Positions 1-11,300 are shown, numbered from the stretch's first letter. The stretch is 64,000 nucleotides of DNA from Faecalicatena contorta (GCF_039521745.1 NZ_BAAACT010000148.1); one strand, 5' to 3'. The notes: generated from the sequence alone by a model not told the origin. Made by a program: numbers and translations.

Positions 1-13
1 GTTTAACATTTGG

Positions 14-59
14 ACTTACCTATGTCCTGAAACTTTTTACTTACCTATGTCCTGAAACT
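14..59. repeat. two direct 21-bp repeats at the window edge
   Basis: Two identical 21-bp copies lie at 14-34 and 39-59, separated by 4 bp; each contains CCTATGTCCTGAAAC. Nothing in the first 198 bases looks coding. Closely spaced direct repeats of this sort are found at the ends of some insertion sequences (for example IS21-like ends), so this may be the edge of an element lying left of the window, but no transposase is visible. They could equally be repeated regulator-binding sites. Confidence 0.4.
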
Positions 60-198
60 GGACAATCGTTTGGTGGAACGTGATGGTTTAGGTAGGATGG
101 CGGGGCTGTTTGCGCCGGGAGCTTTGCCAGGAAGATTCTTGTTTATGGGCTGGGATGCTGGTATAATTATGGTAAAATGTTGGTAGGAGGGCAGATTT

Positions 199-840
199 AT
201 GAAAGTTTTGATGCTGAATGGAAGCTGTAACTTGAAGGGATGTACATACACGGCTTTGGAGGAGATCGGAAGGGTGCTTTTGGATGAGGGCGTGGATTAT
301 GAGATTTTTCAGATTGGGGCGAAACCGGTCAGGGACTGTCTTGGGTGCGGCAGGTGCAGGGATGGAAAATGTGTTTTTACGGACGATGGAGTAAATGAGT
401 TTGTGGAAAAGGCCTATGAGGCGGACGGGTTTGTATTCGGGTCTCCGGTTTATTATGCGCATCCAAGCGGACGGATCCTTTCGTTTCTGGACAGGGCATT
501 TTATGGGAATAGCAGTGATGAACGCTGCAGGGCATTTAAGTATAAGCCGGGGGCGGCTATCGTATCCGCACGGCGGGGCGGAACAACGGCCTCACTGGAT
601 GCAATCCAGAAGTATTTCGGGATTGCGCAGATGCCCACGGTTGGGTCTACTTACTGGAATATGGTGCACGGGCAGAAACCGGAGGATGTCATGAAAGACG
701 AAGAGGGACTGCAGACAATGCGTAATATAGGAAGGAATATGGCCTGGATGGTGAAGTGTTTTGCGGCTGGAAAGCAGGAGGGGATTGCGCTTCCAAAGAC
801 GGAACTAGCGTATTCTACGAATTTTATAAGGGAAGTATAG
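199..840 (+). CDS. flavodoxin-family NAD(P)H-dependent FMN reductase with Cys cluster
   Basis: A 213-residue cytosolic flavoprotein of the NADPH-dependent FMN reductase / iron-sulfur flavoprotein group. The N-terminal beta-strand and phosphate loop (MLNGSCNLKGCTYTAL, about residues 5-20) and the later GSPVYYAHPSG segment form a flavodoxin-like FMN site. A cysteine cluster at C47, C50, C53 and C58 (CxxCxxCxxxxC) resembles the compact cluster of iron-sulfur flavoproteins, so it may carry a [4Fe-4S] centre as well as FMN. The start is set by the GGAGGG site at 186-191. Physiological substrate is unknown; quinone, nitro or azo reduction are typical for the family but are inference here. It is monocistronic as far as the window shows. 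Confidence 0.8.
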   Translation: MKVLMLNGSCNLKGCTYTALEEIGRVLLDEGVDYEIFQIGAKPVRDCLGCGRCRDGKCVFTDDGVNEFVEKAYEADGFVFGSPVYYAHPSGRILSFLDRAFYGNSSDERCRAFKYKPGAAIVSARRGGTTASLDAIQKYFGIAQMPTVGSTYWNMVHGQKPEDVMKDEEGLQTMRNIGRNMAWMVKCFAAGKQEGIALPKTELAYSTNFIREV

Positions 841-931
841 GTAAATAGCACAGTGAAGGCCGTGTTTTTTAGCATAAATGAAAACTATTTGTAATGATTT
901 AATGTGTTGGCGCAGCATCCCAAAAAGTTTA

Positions 932-960
932 TTGACGTATTTTGGAAAATCCCTTATGAT
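932..960 (+). promoter_or_regulatory. sigma-A promoter of the ABC-F gene
   Basis: TTGACG (932-937), a 17-bp spacer and TATGAT (955-960) form a near-consensus vegetative promoter. The expected transcription start near 967 leaves only about 20 nt of leader before the ABC-F start codon, so there is no room for the translated attenuator found ahead of many antibiotic-inducible ABC-F genes. Confidence 0.7.
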
Positions 961-989
961 TATTAGGTCGAAAGGGGATGCTGAGTCTA

Positions 990-2801
990 ATGAATGTTTT
1001 GAATATAGAGCATATAAGTAAGATATTTGGAGATAAGGTCATATTTGATGACGTATCGTATGGGATACATGATGGTGATAAAATTGGGATTATAGGGATT
1101 AATGGGACAGGAAAGACAACACTGCTTAAAATTATTGCTGGCCTCGAAGAGCCGGATGAGGGGCAGGTTGTTAAGCAGAATGGCTTAAAAATGAATTATC
1201 TGCGGCAGGATCAGGAATTTCCGGAAGGTGCAACCGTGCTGTCCTATGTAAGTTCAGGGAAGAAGCAGGAGGAATGGGATGCGGATAATGAGGCTAAAAG
1301 TATTTTGAACAGCCTTGGCATTACAGATCATGATGCTGTCATAGAGCCTCTTTCCGGTGGTCAGAAAAAGCGGGTGGCTCTTGCGCGCGCGCTTGTTTCT
1401 GAAGCGGATATCCTTCTTCTTGACGAGCCGACCAACCACTTGGATGAGGAGACCGTGAACTGGCTGGAAGATTATCTTAAACGCTACCGGGGGGTTGTGA
1501 TTATGGTAACCCATGACAGATATTTTCTGGATAAGGTAACGAACAAAATTTTGGAGATCAGCCGTGGAAGTCTGTACGGATATGACGCGAATTATACCGG
1601 TTTTCTGGAGCTGAAAGCCCAGCGTGAGGAGATGGATCTGGCGAGCGAAAGAAAACGCCAGAGTGTGCTGCGTGTGGAACTGGAATGGGCCAGACGTGGC
1701 TGCCGGGCGAGGAGCACGAAACAAAGAGCCCGTCTGGAGCGTCTGGAGGCGCTGAAAAGAGGGACGGCTCCGGTTCAGGATCAGACGGTGGAATTGGAAT
1801 CCATGGAAACCAGGATGGGGAAGAAAACGATTGAACTTCATCATATCAGTAAAGGTTTTGGGGACAGGAAACTCATCGAGGATTTTGACTATATTTTCCT
1901 GAAGAATCAGAGGATCGGAATTATTGGTGAAAACGGCTGCGGAAAATCAACCTTAATTAAGATGATTGCGGGTCTGATTGAGCCCGATACAGGGAGCATT
2001 GAAATCGGAGAAACCGTTAAGATCGGTTACTTTGCCCAGGAAGAGCAGGACATGGATGATGGCCTGAGGGTGATTGATTTTGTGAAAGAGATCGCAGAAT
2101 ATATTCCGACTAGGGAAGGGCGGATTAGTGCGTCTCAAATGCTGGAGCGTTTTTTGTTTACTCCTGATATGCAGTATGCACCCATTGGTAAATTGTCCGG
2201 CGGGGAGAAGCGGAGGCTGTATCTGCTGAAAATTCTGTGTTCCGGCATTAATACCCTCTGTCTGGATGAACCGGGAAATTCCCTGGATATCCCAACACTG
2301 ACGATTCTGGAAGATTATCTGAATTCATTTCCCGGGATTGTGATCACAGTATCCCATGACCGGTATTTCCTGGACAATGTGGCTGACCGTATCTTTGCCT
2401 TTGAAAACGGACATTTAGTACAATATGAGGGAGGCTACACAGATTACCTGGAGGCGAAAAAGAATAAGGGGGCGGCGGAAACAGACCATAATACATCTGG
2501 GAAAGAGCAGGAAGATAAGAACCAGGCATACAAAGAGTGGAAGCAGAACCGCCCATCAAAATTAAAGTTTTCCTATAAGGAACAGAAAGAATACGAATCC
2601 ATTGATGAGGATATCGCGGCGCTGGAAGAGAAGATAGAGTCGCTGAATGCCAACATTATGGCAAATGCTACTAATTCCGGGAAATTAAATGAGCTGATGG
2701 CTCAGAAAAGCCAGGCGGAAACAGAACTGGAAGAAAAGATGGAGCGGTGGGTATACTTAAATGATCTGGCAGAGAGAATAGAAGAGCAAAAAAACACATA
2801 A
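990..2801 (+). CDS. ABC-F family ATPase (Uup-like)
   Basis: A soluble protein with two ABC cassettes and no membrane segments, the ABC-F plan of ribosome-associated translation factors. Cassette 1 has Walker A GINGTGKTT (residues 36-44), signature LSGGQKKR and Walker B LLLDEPTNHLD. Cassette 2 has GENGCGKST, LSGGEKRR and a divergent LCLDEPGNSLD. Between them lies the charged, helical P-site tRNA interaction region. The last ~120 residues are a Lys/Glu-rich coiled coil as in Uup. I chose the ATG at 990 (MNVLNIEHISK, the usual family start) because AAAGGGG at 971-977 is correctly spaced from it; an in-frame ATG at 978 abuts that site. Known roles are rescue of stalled ribosomes or antibiotic protection; the specific role here cannot be told from sequence. 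Confidence 0.88.
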   Translation: MNVLNIEHISKIFGDKVIFDDVSYGIHDGDKIGIIGINGTGKTTLLKIIAGLEEPDEGQVVKQNGLKMNYLRQDQEFPEGATVLSYVSSGKKQEEWDADNEAKSILNSLGITDHDAVIEPLSGGQKKRVALARALVSEADILLLDEPTNHLDEETVNWLEDYLKRYRGVVIMVTHDRYFLDKVTNKILEISRGSLYGYDANYTGFLELKAQREEMDLASERKRQSVLRVELEWARRGCRARSTKQRARLERLEALKRGTAPVQDQTVELESMETRMGKKTIELHHISKGFGDRKLIEDFDYIFLKNQRIGIIGENGCGKSTLIKMIAGLIEPDTGSIEIGETVKIGYFAQEEQDMDDGLRVIDFVKEIAEYIPTREGRISASQMLERFLFTPDMQYAPIGKLSGGEKRRLYLLKILCSGINTLCLDEPGNSLDIPTLTILEDYLNSFPGIVITVSHDRYFLDNVADRIFAFENGHLVQYEGGYTDYLEAKKNKGAAETDHNTSGKEQEDKNQAYKEWKQNRPSKLKFSYKEQKEYESIDEDIAALEEKIESLNANIMANATNSGKLNELMAQKSQAETELEEKMERWVYLNDLAERIEEQKNT

Positions 2802-2863
2802 TCATGAATAGCCCCCGTCTGTTTTCCCCTAAAGTGGAGCCGTCCTACCGCATTGAAGAACCG

Positions 2864-3111
2864 GCTGCAGAGGAAACGGATATGTGGTGTGGCAGGGCAT
2901 AGAATAAGTATTACTGCCCCTTAAGGAAATACAGCCTGATTTTATGGATGAAATTTTTTCACCGAAAAAAATTTCAAAGAGAGCTGAGCTTAGCTGTCAT
3001 CAAGACAGCTAAGTGAATCTCTCTGGTTCCATAAAATCAGGCTGTATTTCCTTTAGGGGCAGTTCACGAATGGACAGCCCTGCCACACCACATATCCGTT
3101 TCCTCTGCAGC
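2864..3111 (+). repeat. long-armed cruciform element I (loop-conserved family)
   Basis: This fills most of the 532-bp gap between the ABC-F gene and the nucleotidyltransferase. The outer arm 2864-2898 pairs perfectly with 3077-3111 (35 bp). The inner arm 2924-2948 and its extension pairs with 3028-3062 with one mismatch. At the tip are two hairpins. One is 2949-2976, loop TTCACCGAA. The other has stem 2978-2983/3019-3024, internal loops CTGAG (2984-2988) and TGAAT (3014-3018), helix 2989-2998/3004-3013 and apical loop ATCAA. GCGTCCCCTC (3110-3119) marks the right end. Loops match the elements at 41200, 44180 and 44636 although helices do not. No ORF lies inside, and no U-tract follows, so it is not a standard terminator. 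Confidence 0.85.
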
Positions 3112-3139
3112 GTCCCCTCATCGCCAATTCGTCCCCACT

Positions 3140-3168
3140 TTCCAAACCATCTATTTATATGTTATAAT
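3140..3168 (+). promoter_or_regulatory. probable sigma-A promoter for the nucleotidyltransferase-galE-NRPS run
   Basis: A perfect TATAAT (3163-3168) is preceded at 17 bp by a weak -35, TTCCAA (3140-3145). It lies about 165 bp upstream of the first gene. No other good promoter or terminator is visible between here and the end of galE, so it may also drive the NRPS. Confidence 0.5.
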
Positions 3169-3333
3169 TATTTAATGCATTGACCCGGACTACATTAGGA
3201 AGTATAATATTACATGTGATTAACAAAACGAAAGAAAAGATAACAAACGCAGATACGTGTGATTATTTTTAAATTATATGTGATTATATAGTTCGGGAAA
3301 TCTTGTGATATAAGTGATAGAAGGAGAAGAAGC

Positions 3334-4254
3334 ATGGAAAAACCAGTACTTGTGATCATGGCGGCAGGAATGGGAAGCCGTTATGGCGGTTTGAAACAGA
3401 TTGACCCGGTGGATGAGGAAGGCCATATTATTATGGACTTTTCTATTTTTGATGCCAGGAGGGCGGGATTTGAGAAAGTCGTTTTTATAATAAAGGAAGA
3501 AAACAAAGAAGAATTTAAAACTTGCATTGGAGACAGAATCAGCGAATATATGGAAGTAGTCTATGTGTTTCAGAAGCTGGATGATCTTCCGGAGGGATAT
3601 GAGGTGCCTGCTGGACGTGTGAAGCCGTTCGGGACGGGGCATGCAGTTTTATGCTGCAGGAATGTGATCGATGGCCCTTTTGCTGTTATCAACGCGGATG
3701 ATTATTACGGCGTACATGCGCTGGAGGAGATTTACCGTTATCTTTCGGAACATGCGGATGATGAAAAATACAGGTATGCCATGGTGGGGTACCGGCTGGA
3801 TAATACTTTAACAGATAATGGATATGTATCCAGGGGAATCTGTGAGACGGATGAAGAGGACTATCTGACCGGAATTATTGAACGGACTCATATTGAGCGA
3901 ACAACGAACGGAATTGAATATACAGAGGATGATGGAAAGACATGGAACAAGATCGACAAGAACTGTATCGTATCTCTGAATATGTTTGGCTTTACGAATA
4001 GTTTATTGAGAGAGCTGGAGGAGCGGTTCCCGGTATTTCTGGAGAAGAACCTGAAGGTATCACCTTTGAAGTGTGAATATTTTCTGCCGTCGGTGGTAGG
4101 TGAACTTCTTGATGAGGATAAGGCGACTGTGAAGGTGTTGAAATCCGAGGACAGATGGTATGGGATCACATATAAGGAAGATAAGCAGAGTGTTGTGGAT
4201 GCGGTTGCAGAGATGAAGGGAAAGGGAATCTATCCCCTACATCTCTGGAAATAA
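3334..4254 (+). CDS. GalU-like sugar nucleotidyltransferase
   Basis: A 306-residue NTP-transferase-fold protein. The nucleotide-binding signature MAAGMGSRYGG runs from residue 9 to 19 with the conserved basic residue K21 just after, and the metal-binding NADDYYG starts at N120. The family couples NTP and a sugar-1-phosphate to make an NDP-sugar. It differs from canonical GalU (no GLGTRxLPxTK block), so the sugar and nucleotide are uncertain; UTP and glucose- or galactose-1-phosphate would fit the neighbouring galE, which is inference. The start follows AGAAGGAGAAG. It is separated from galE by 65 bp without a terminator, suggesting co-transcription. Confidence 0.75.
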   Translation: MEKPVLVIMAAGMGSRYGGLKQIDPVDEEGHIIMDFSIFDARRAGFEKVVFIIKEENKEEFKTCIGDRISEYMEVVYVFQKLDDLPEGYEVPAGRVKPFGTGHAVLCCRNVIDGPFAVINADDYYGVHALEEIYRYLSEHADDEKYRYAMVGYRLDNTLTDNGYVSRGICETDEEDYLTGIIERTHIERTTNGIEYTEDDGKTWNKIDKNCIVSLNMFGFTNSLLRELEERFPVFLEKNLKVSPLKCEYFLPSVVGELLDEDKATVKVLKSEDRWYGITYKEDKQSVVDAVAEMKGKGIYPLHLWK

Positions 4255-4319
4255 ACAGGCATACGGCATCAGACAACAGTCAGAGAAGAACAGCAGACAG
4301 AAAGGAAAAGGTGAGTATA

Positions 4320-5342
4320 ATGGCAGTTTTAGTAGCAGGCGGCGCAGGGTATATAGGAAGTCATACATGTGTGGAACTCTTAGAGAGAGGTTATGATGTG
4401 GTAGTCGTGGATAACCTCTACAATTCCAGTGAGAAAGCGCTAGAGAGAGTGCAGAAGATTGCAGGGAAGGAACTGAAGTTTTATAGAGGTGATATTTTGA
4501 ACAGGGAGGACCTGGAACCCATATTTGGGCAGGAAGATATTGAAGCGGTTATCAACTTCGCCGGACTGAAAGCAGTGGGCGAGTCCGTGGTGAAGCCCTG
4601 GGAATATTATCACAACAATATTACCGGAACGTTAATTCTATGCGATGTGATGCGCAGACATGGCTGCAAGAACATAATATTCAGTTCTTCCGCAACCGTA
4701 TATGGAGATCCTGCAGAGATTCCGATTACGGAGAAGTGCCCGAAGGGGGAAATCACCAATCCGTACGGACAGACGAAAGGCATGCTGGAACAGATTCTTA
4801 CGGATCTGCATACCGGGGATCCGGAGTGGAATATTATGCTTCTGCGTTACTTTAATCCGATCGGAGCGCACGAATCCGGACTGATAGGGGAAGACCCGAA
4901 GGGAATCCCGAATAATCTGGTTCCTTATATTGCGCAGGTGGCAGTTGGAAAGTTGGACTGTCTCGGCGTGTTTGGCGACGATTACGATACCCATGACGGT
5001 ACGGGCGTCCGTGATTATATACACGTTGTGGATCTGGCTGTGGGCCATGTGAAAGCGATCGAGAAGATGAAGAGCAGCAAAGGGGTGCATATCTATAATC
5101 TGGGAACCGGGACAGGGTACAGTGTTCTGGATGTCGTAAAGGCATATGAAAAGGCGTGCGGCAAATCTATCCCCTATCAGATCAAGCCCCGGCGCGCAGG
5201 AGACATCGCCACTTGTTACTGTGATGCATCCAGGGCAAAAGAGGAACTGGGCTGGACTGCCGAGAGAGGAATTGAGGAGATGTGTGCGGATTCATGGAAA
5301 TGGCAGTCGATGAATCCGAATGGTTACAGGGACAGTGAATAG
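4320..5342 (+). CDS. galE: UDP-glucose 4-epimerase
   Basis: A 340-residue short-chain dehydrogenase/epimerase that interconverts UDP-glucose and UDP-galactose in the cytosol (Leloir pathway, precursor supply for wall polysaccharides). The NAD-binding GGAGYIG is at residues 7-13; FSSSATVYG supplies the catalytic Ser/Thr; Y149 and K153 (NPYGQTK) complete the triad. Length is typical. The ATG at 4320 is preferred over the in-frame GTG at 4311, because the AAGGAAAAGGTG site is too close to the GTG. The NRPS starts only 28 bp after its stop, with no terminator between, so the two are probably on one transcript, an unusual pairing. Confidence 0.93.
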   Translation: MAVLVAGGAGYIGSHTCVELLERGYDVVVVDNLYNSSEKALERVQKIAGKELKFYRGDILNREDLEPIFGQEDIEAVINFAGLKAVGESVVKPWEYYHNNITGTLILCDVMRRHGCKNIIFSSSATVYGDPAEIPITEKCPKGEITNPYGQTKGMLEQILTDLHTGDPEWNIMLLRYFNPIGAHESGLIGEDPKGIPNNLVPYIAQVAVGKLDCLGVFGDDYDTHDGTGVRDYIHVVDLAVGHVKAIEKMKSSKGVHIYNLGTGTGYSVLDVVKAYEKACGKSIPYQIKPRRAGDIATCYCDASRAKEELGWTAERGIEEMCADSWKWQSMNPNGYRDSE

Positions 5343-5370
5343 ATGAAAAAGTGAACAGGAGAAAGGTGTA

Positions 5371-8300
5371 ATGTGCGCAGAAGGTAAATTAACAGATGTG
5401 GAATACCTGCCATTGTCCTGCAGCCAGATGAATATCTGGAATCTGGAAATGGCACACCCGGGACTCCCGATTAACAACATATGTACGGCACTTAAGATTG
5501 AAGGGAATCTGAATCTGGAATATCTTCAGACATGTATTGAGCTTGTATACAGGGCATTTCCGTCTCTCAGGACAAGAATTACCATCAGGGACGGGCAGCC
5601 TTATCAGTATGTGACAGAAGAGATACCTGCCAGAACGGCGTTTTTTGATTTTACAGAGACAAATGAGCAGGGGGTGGGAATCTGGTTTCAGTCCGTTGCC
5701 AGAGAGCACTTTACACTGTATGATTCTCCGCTGTGCCAGATGGTGATTTTTAAGACTTCAGGGAAGAGCGGGGGAATTCTGACCAGGGTACATCATATCA
5801 TAGCAGACGCCTGGTCTCATGCATTGATTACAAATCATATCATACATAATTATTTCCAACTTCTTCAGGGAGGCAGGGCGGACAGTTTTGCGGCACCTTC
5901 GTATGAAGATCATATCTTAAGTGAGCAAAAGTATCTGGAGTCCAAAGCTTTTGAAAAGGATAAAAAATACTGGAGGGGGGTGCTCAATGGTATCCTGCCA
6001 GCGGCGGCCAAGGAATATCAGTGTCCGGTCATAAGCCCTGTGGGGCTCAGAAAGTCGTACCGGCTTTCTAACCGGCTGAACCGGCTTATTGGAGGGTTCT
6101 GCTCGAAGAATAAAGTATCTCCGTTTGCTGTTTTCTATATGGGCCTGGCAGTCTATCTGCGGCGTATGAAAGGGCTGGAACGTTTCTGTGTCGGTGTGCC
6201 TACCATTAACAGGCTTAATTTTCAAGATAAGCAGACCGGTGGTATGTTCGTCAATACCCTGCCTTTTGTAAATGAACTGGATATTTCCATGACGTGGAAC
6301 GAGTTCAATGAAAAGCTGCAGGACGACTGGTTTGCGCTGCTCTGTCATCAGCGAATTCCATTCGAATCTATAAAAAAAATAGTTAGCCAAAACGGCGGGA
6401 ATATATCGGAACCTTTGTTTGATATCGTATTGTCCTATCAGAACGGAAAGATGGACCACCTGCAAGGTGCAAGAGTTTCTCTGGAGGGCCGGTGGCTGTA
6501 CAGCGGTTATCAGAGCGAAGCTCTCTGCATCCACCTAAGCAGCAGAGATCAGGAAAACCAATATACGGTAGATTATGATTACCTGACCCAGATATTTTCA
6601 GAAGAGGAAATTGACCGGCTGCATGAGAGCCTATCCCGGATTCTTAAGGAGGCTCTGCAGAACCCGGACGTTCCGATCGCCGGCCTTCAGATCTTAAGTG
6701 AGGAGATGGAAGAACAGGTCATCTACGGCTTCAATCAGACAGATGTTTGGTATAACAGGGATGTGGGAATCGCAGACCAGTTGTTAGAGACCTTCCGGCT
6801 GAATCCCGGGAGAGCGGCGGTTATATTTGAAGGCAGAAGGATATCCTATCAGGAACTGGAAGAGTACTCCCTGAAGACCGCGCGTGGGATTGTGGGAAGA
6901 ACCGGGGACAGAAAAGGAACTGTGGCTGTCCATATGAGAAGGACGGAGAAGATATTTACGGCGCTGTGCGGGATTATTCTTTCCGGAAACAGCTGGCTTC
7001 TGATTAACAGGGAATTGCCTGCACAGCGGAAACGAGAGATGGTGTGTGACAGCCAGGCTCTTTTCTGCATATGCACAGAACCTGCAGAGGAGATGTCCGG
7101 CTGTGTAGAGCTGGTTCAGTTAGATGAGCTGGCAGATGCGGATGAAATGCCAGACTGTGAAACGACAGAATATAAAGCGTCCGGGCCGGATGACCTGGCA
7201 TATCTGGTTTACACGTCGGGCAGCACGGGGACGCCGAAGGCCGTGGAAGTGGAGCAGCACAGTGTGCTGAATCTGGCGGCGGCGATGCAGCCGCTCTATC
7301 CAAAGGGCGCCGTTCTCTCGATCTGCAGCGTGGGATTTGACGCATTTTTACTGGAGAGTGTGATTGCCCTTCTTTGCGGCCGGACAATTGTGCTGGCCTC
7401 AGAGGCGGAGATGAACCACCCACAGAGGCTGGGCAGCCTGATTCAAAATTATGACGCCGGATTTATGGCGCTGACGCCGTCCCGTTTGTCTGCATATTTG
7501 AAGAATGCAGATTTCTGTGATTCACTGATGCATATGGAGACGGTGATCTGCGGGGGAGAGAGCCTGCCATCCGAACTATCTAAAAAGCTTGCGGATCATA
7601 CATGTGCGGCGCTGTATAACCAGTACGGCCCTTCCGAGGCGGCAGTTGCGGTCAGCCATGCTGTGGTTAACGGCAGAGAGTCCGTTCATATAGGCCGGCC
7701 TCTGCAGAACTGCAGGATCTATATTCTGGATGAATTCCAGAATCCACTCCCCCCGGGATCCGCCGGAGAACTATATATTGCCGGTGATTGTCTGGCGAGG
7801 GGATACCACAACAGAGAGGCGCTTACAAAAGAGCGTTTTATACGCGATCCCTTTCGGGACAGCGGGCGTATGTACCGAACAGGGGATTATGGTAAATGGT
7901 CAAAAGACGGTAAAATCTTTTATTTGGGCAGAAGGGATGACCAGGTAAAACTGCTCGGACACCGAATTGAACTTTCCGAGATCGAATCCGTTCTCATGCG
8001 GCATGAGAAGGTAGAGGCCGCGGCGGCTGGGATATGGGAGAACAGGCTGATCGCCTATTATACAGGGGATGTCCAGCTTACGGAAAGCGAACTGCTTACA
8101 TTTGCATCTAACTATCTGCCGCGGTATCTTCTGCCGGCGGCGGTGGCCAGAGTGGATGCTTTTCCACTTAACAATAACGGGAAAATCGATTTCACGGCCC
8201 TTGAGAAGCCTGTATTATCAGGCGGCGGGGATTCCCCGGCAGATGAAGTGGAAGAAAAACTGCTGGCTGTCTGGCGGAAAGTACTGGAACGGGAGGAACT

Positions 8301-11300
8301 AGACGTTCACTCTGATTATTTTTTGTCGGGAGGGGATTCACTGAATGCCGTACTGATGCTTTTGGAAGTAGAGAAACAGTTTTCCCGGAGCATTACCGTA
8401 CAGGAGCTGTACGCGAATGCAACACTGAGACGGCTGGGCAATCTTATCAGAGGCAGAGAGATCCGTCCGGAAGCACAGCGCGCGGAGATCCAGAGAGCTT
8501 CGGTGAGGAACTGGTATCCGGTTACACCGTCACAGGCAGGATTTTACGTTATGCAACAGCTGGATGAAACGAAGATCGGCTATAATATGCCAACTGTGTT
8601 CCATCTCAGCGAATGGCTGGATTATCCGGGGCTTGAGCGCGCATTTGCCAGGATGATAGCGGAGGATACTTCTCTGCGGACTACATTTCATATTGAAGGC
8701 GGCCGGGTAATTGCCAGAGTCAGCCCCGGGACGGAGTTTCGGATGCAGTGGATGGAGTGCGGCACCATAGAAGAGGCGATGGCAAGCTTTGTCAGACCCT
8801 TTGATCTGACGGAAGGACCGCTTCTTCGGGCAGCTATGCTAAAGCTGCCGGGTAATGAACCATATCTGCTGCTGGATATGCACCATATCATCTCCGATGG
8901 CTTAAGCAGCCAGCTACTGCTGGGCAGGCTGAACCAGTATTACCAGGAACTTCCGGTATCCATGCCGGAGCTGGATTATATTGATTATGCCTGGTGGGTT
9001 AGTGAAAGAAACAGCCAGGAAGAAAATCCGTGCAGGGCATTCTGGCGGGAACACCTGCCGGAAAAGCTGCCGGAGCGGGAGCTTACGCCCGACAGGCCCA
9101 GGCCTCCTGTATTTGACGGGGCAGGGGGACAGTACGAGTTTGCCCTTCCCCCAGCCCTGAGTGAGAGGATCGCAGGCTTTTGTGAGGAACAGCATGTTAC
9201 GGTCTTCGTATTCCTTCTGGCCGTCTATGGACTTTTCCTGAGCCGGTATTCCGGAAGCACGGAAGTTGTGGCAGGGACGCCGTTTTCCGGCCGCCGTCGG
9301 CAGCACATGGAGGAGATGACAGGCGTGTTTGTCCAGTCTCTTCCGGTTTTTATGCAGGCCGGGGCTGAGGAGACATTTACAGCTTATCTGGAATCGGTAA
9401 AACAGACGGTTTCGGGGATGCTGGATCATCAGGAGATTACCCTGGAAGAACTGCTTGAAATCACCAAAACTTCGAGGACAAGAGACCGGAATCCTTTGTT
9501 CAGCGTGATGTTTACTATGACGCCTGTGAAAAGCGGGGATATAACGATCGGAAATGCAAAGCTTGCCTACATTCCCAGCGATACGTATGCCGTGAAGATG
9601 GATCTGAATCTCGAGGCCGTGTATCTGCAGGGAAGATATCATTTCCGGTTTGAGTACGCCAGGAGCTTGTTTGACGAGGTGACGATCGCATTTTACAGCA
9701 GATGTTATCTGCAGGGACTTAAGGAAGTGCTGCAGAATCCGGAGGCGCTGCTTTCGGAGATTTCCATGCTGGATAAGGCGGATCAATACAGACTGCTGGA
9801 TCAGCCCGTGCGCCTCAGGACGCCTTATGATGCGACAACGGTGGATCAGGCCGCCGATTATTATGCCTATGCGGATCCGGATCGTACTGCCGTACAGTGG
9901 GGAAACGACTCCTGTTATACTTTTGGGGAGCTGAAGGAGAAAACCGATGCTCTGGCGGGAATACTGAGGGCTGAGGGAATCGGCCGGGGAGATAAGGTAG
10001 CTTTTCTGACGAAGAGAACGGGGCTGCTGCCAGTTTTTATGTTCGGTATTTTGAAATCCGGTGCGGCTTATGTTCCGATCGATCCGGAATTTCCGGGGGA
10101 GAGGATTCTTTATATGCTGACGCAGGCCGGTGTCAGGCTGGTGCTTTATGGACAGCAGGAACTGGTTCTGGGGAATCTGCCCTGCAGGGAACTGGTCTGG
10201 GATGGACGGGAAGCGGGATCTGTTTTGGAGGTACCGGCTGCAGAGCATGGAGCTCAGGATGCGGCAAACGTGATCTTTACTTCCGGAACCACAGGGAAGC
10301 CGAAGGGCGTGGTTATGTGCCACAAATCTCTGTCAAATCTGCTGGCGCATCTGGAACCTCTGCTGGGAGACCGGGAGGAAAAGATCCTGTGTGCATCCAA
10401 CTGCGTCTTTGATGTGTTTACGACGGAGACGATACTGGCGCTTGGAAAAGGGTATGCGGTCAGTGTTGCCGATGAGGAGGAGATGCTGCTTCCATGGAAG
10501 ATGGCGGAGCGGATCCGGCGTGACCAAGTTACGGTGCTTCAGCTGACGCCCTCGAGAATTCAGATGTGTCTGGGAGATGAAGCATTCTGCGGGGCATTGC
10601 GTGGGATACACCGGATTATCCTTCTGGGTGAGCCGTGGAGTATGGAGTTAAAAGACAGGCTGAACGGTCTGACAGATGCCCGGATCTTCAATATTTATGG
10701 TCCGACGGAGACTTCCGTGCACAACTGCCAGGGGGATATTACGGATGAGAAAAGTATCCATATCGGAAAGCCCATCGGAAACTGCCGGTATTATCTGCTG
10801 GATGAAGAACGCCGCCCCGTACCGCCCACAGCCGTCGGGGAAATCTATATTGCAGGGGAATGCCTGTCACCGGGGTATATCAACAGGCAGGATCTGACGG
10901 ATCAGGCCTTCCTGCCGGATCCATTTCTAAAAGGAGAAAAGATGTACAGAACCGGAGACCGGGGAAGGCTCAGAGCCGACGGAAACTGGCAGTGCCTTGG
11001 CCGGGTGGATACTCAGATTAAACTGAACGGACACCGGATCGAGCCACTGGAGATTACGCAGATTATGCTGCAGTCGGGGCTGGTAAAGGAGGCGGCCGCT
11101 GTGCCTGTCCTGCATCAGGGCGCGGTGCGTTTCCTCAGGGCCGCGGTAGTCAAAGCGGAGGGATATACGGAAGAGTTACTCAGGGCATATATGAAGAAGA
11201 AGCTTCCGGACTATATGATCCCTTCAGAGATCCATGTGCTTGAGGAATTACCAAGAACGGCCAGCGGCAAGACAGATCTAAAAAAACTGGCGGAGACAGA

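Noticed and set aside
2864..3111. Reading the large palindromes as ordinary intrinsic terminators
   Set aside because: No U-tract follows the outer arms, arms are far longer than needed, rpsO already has a separate terminator, and copies occur in both orientations relative to transcription.
8914..10323. 469-codon open frame on the minus strand inside the NRPS gene
   Set aside because: It lies opposite A/C/R-domain coding sequence with clear motifs on the + strand, has no recognisable protein features and no ribosome site; a compositional shadow.
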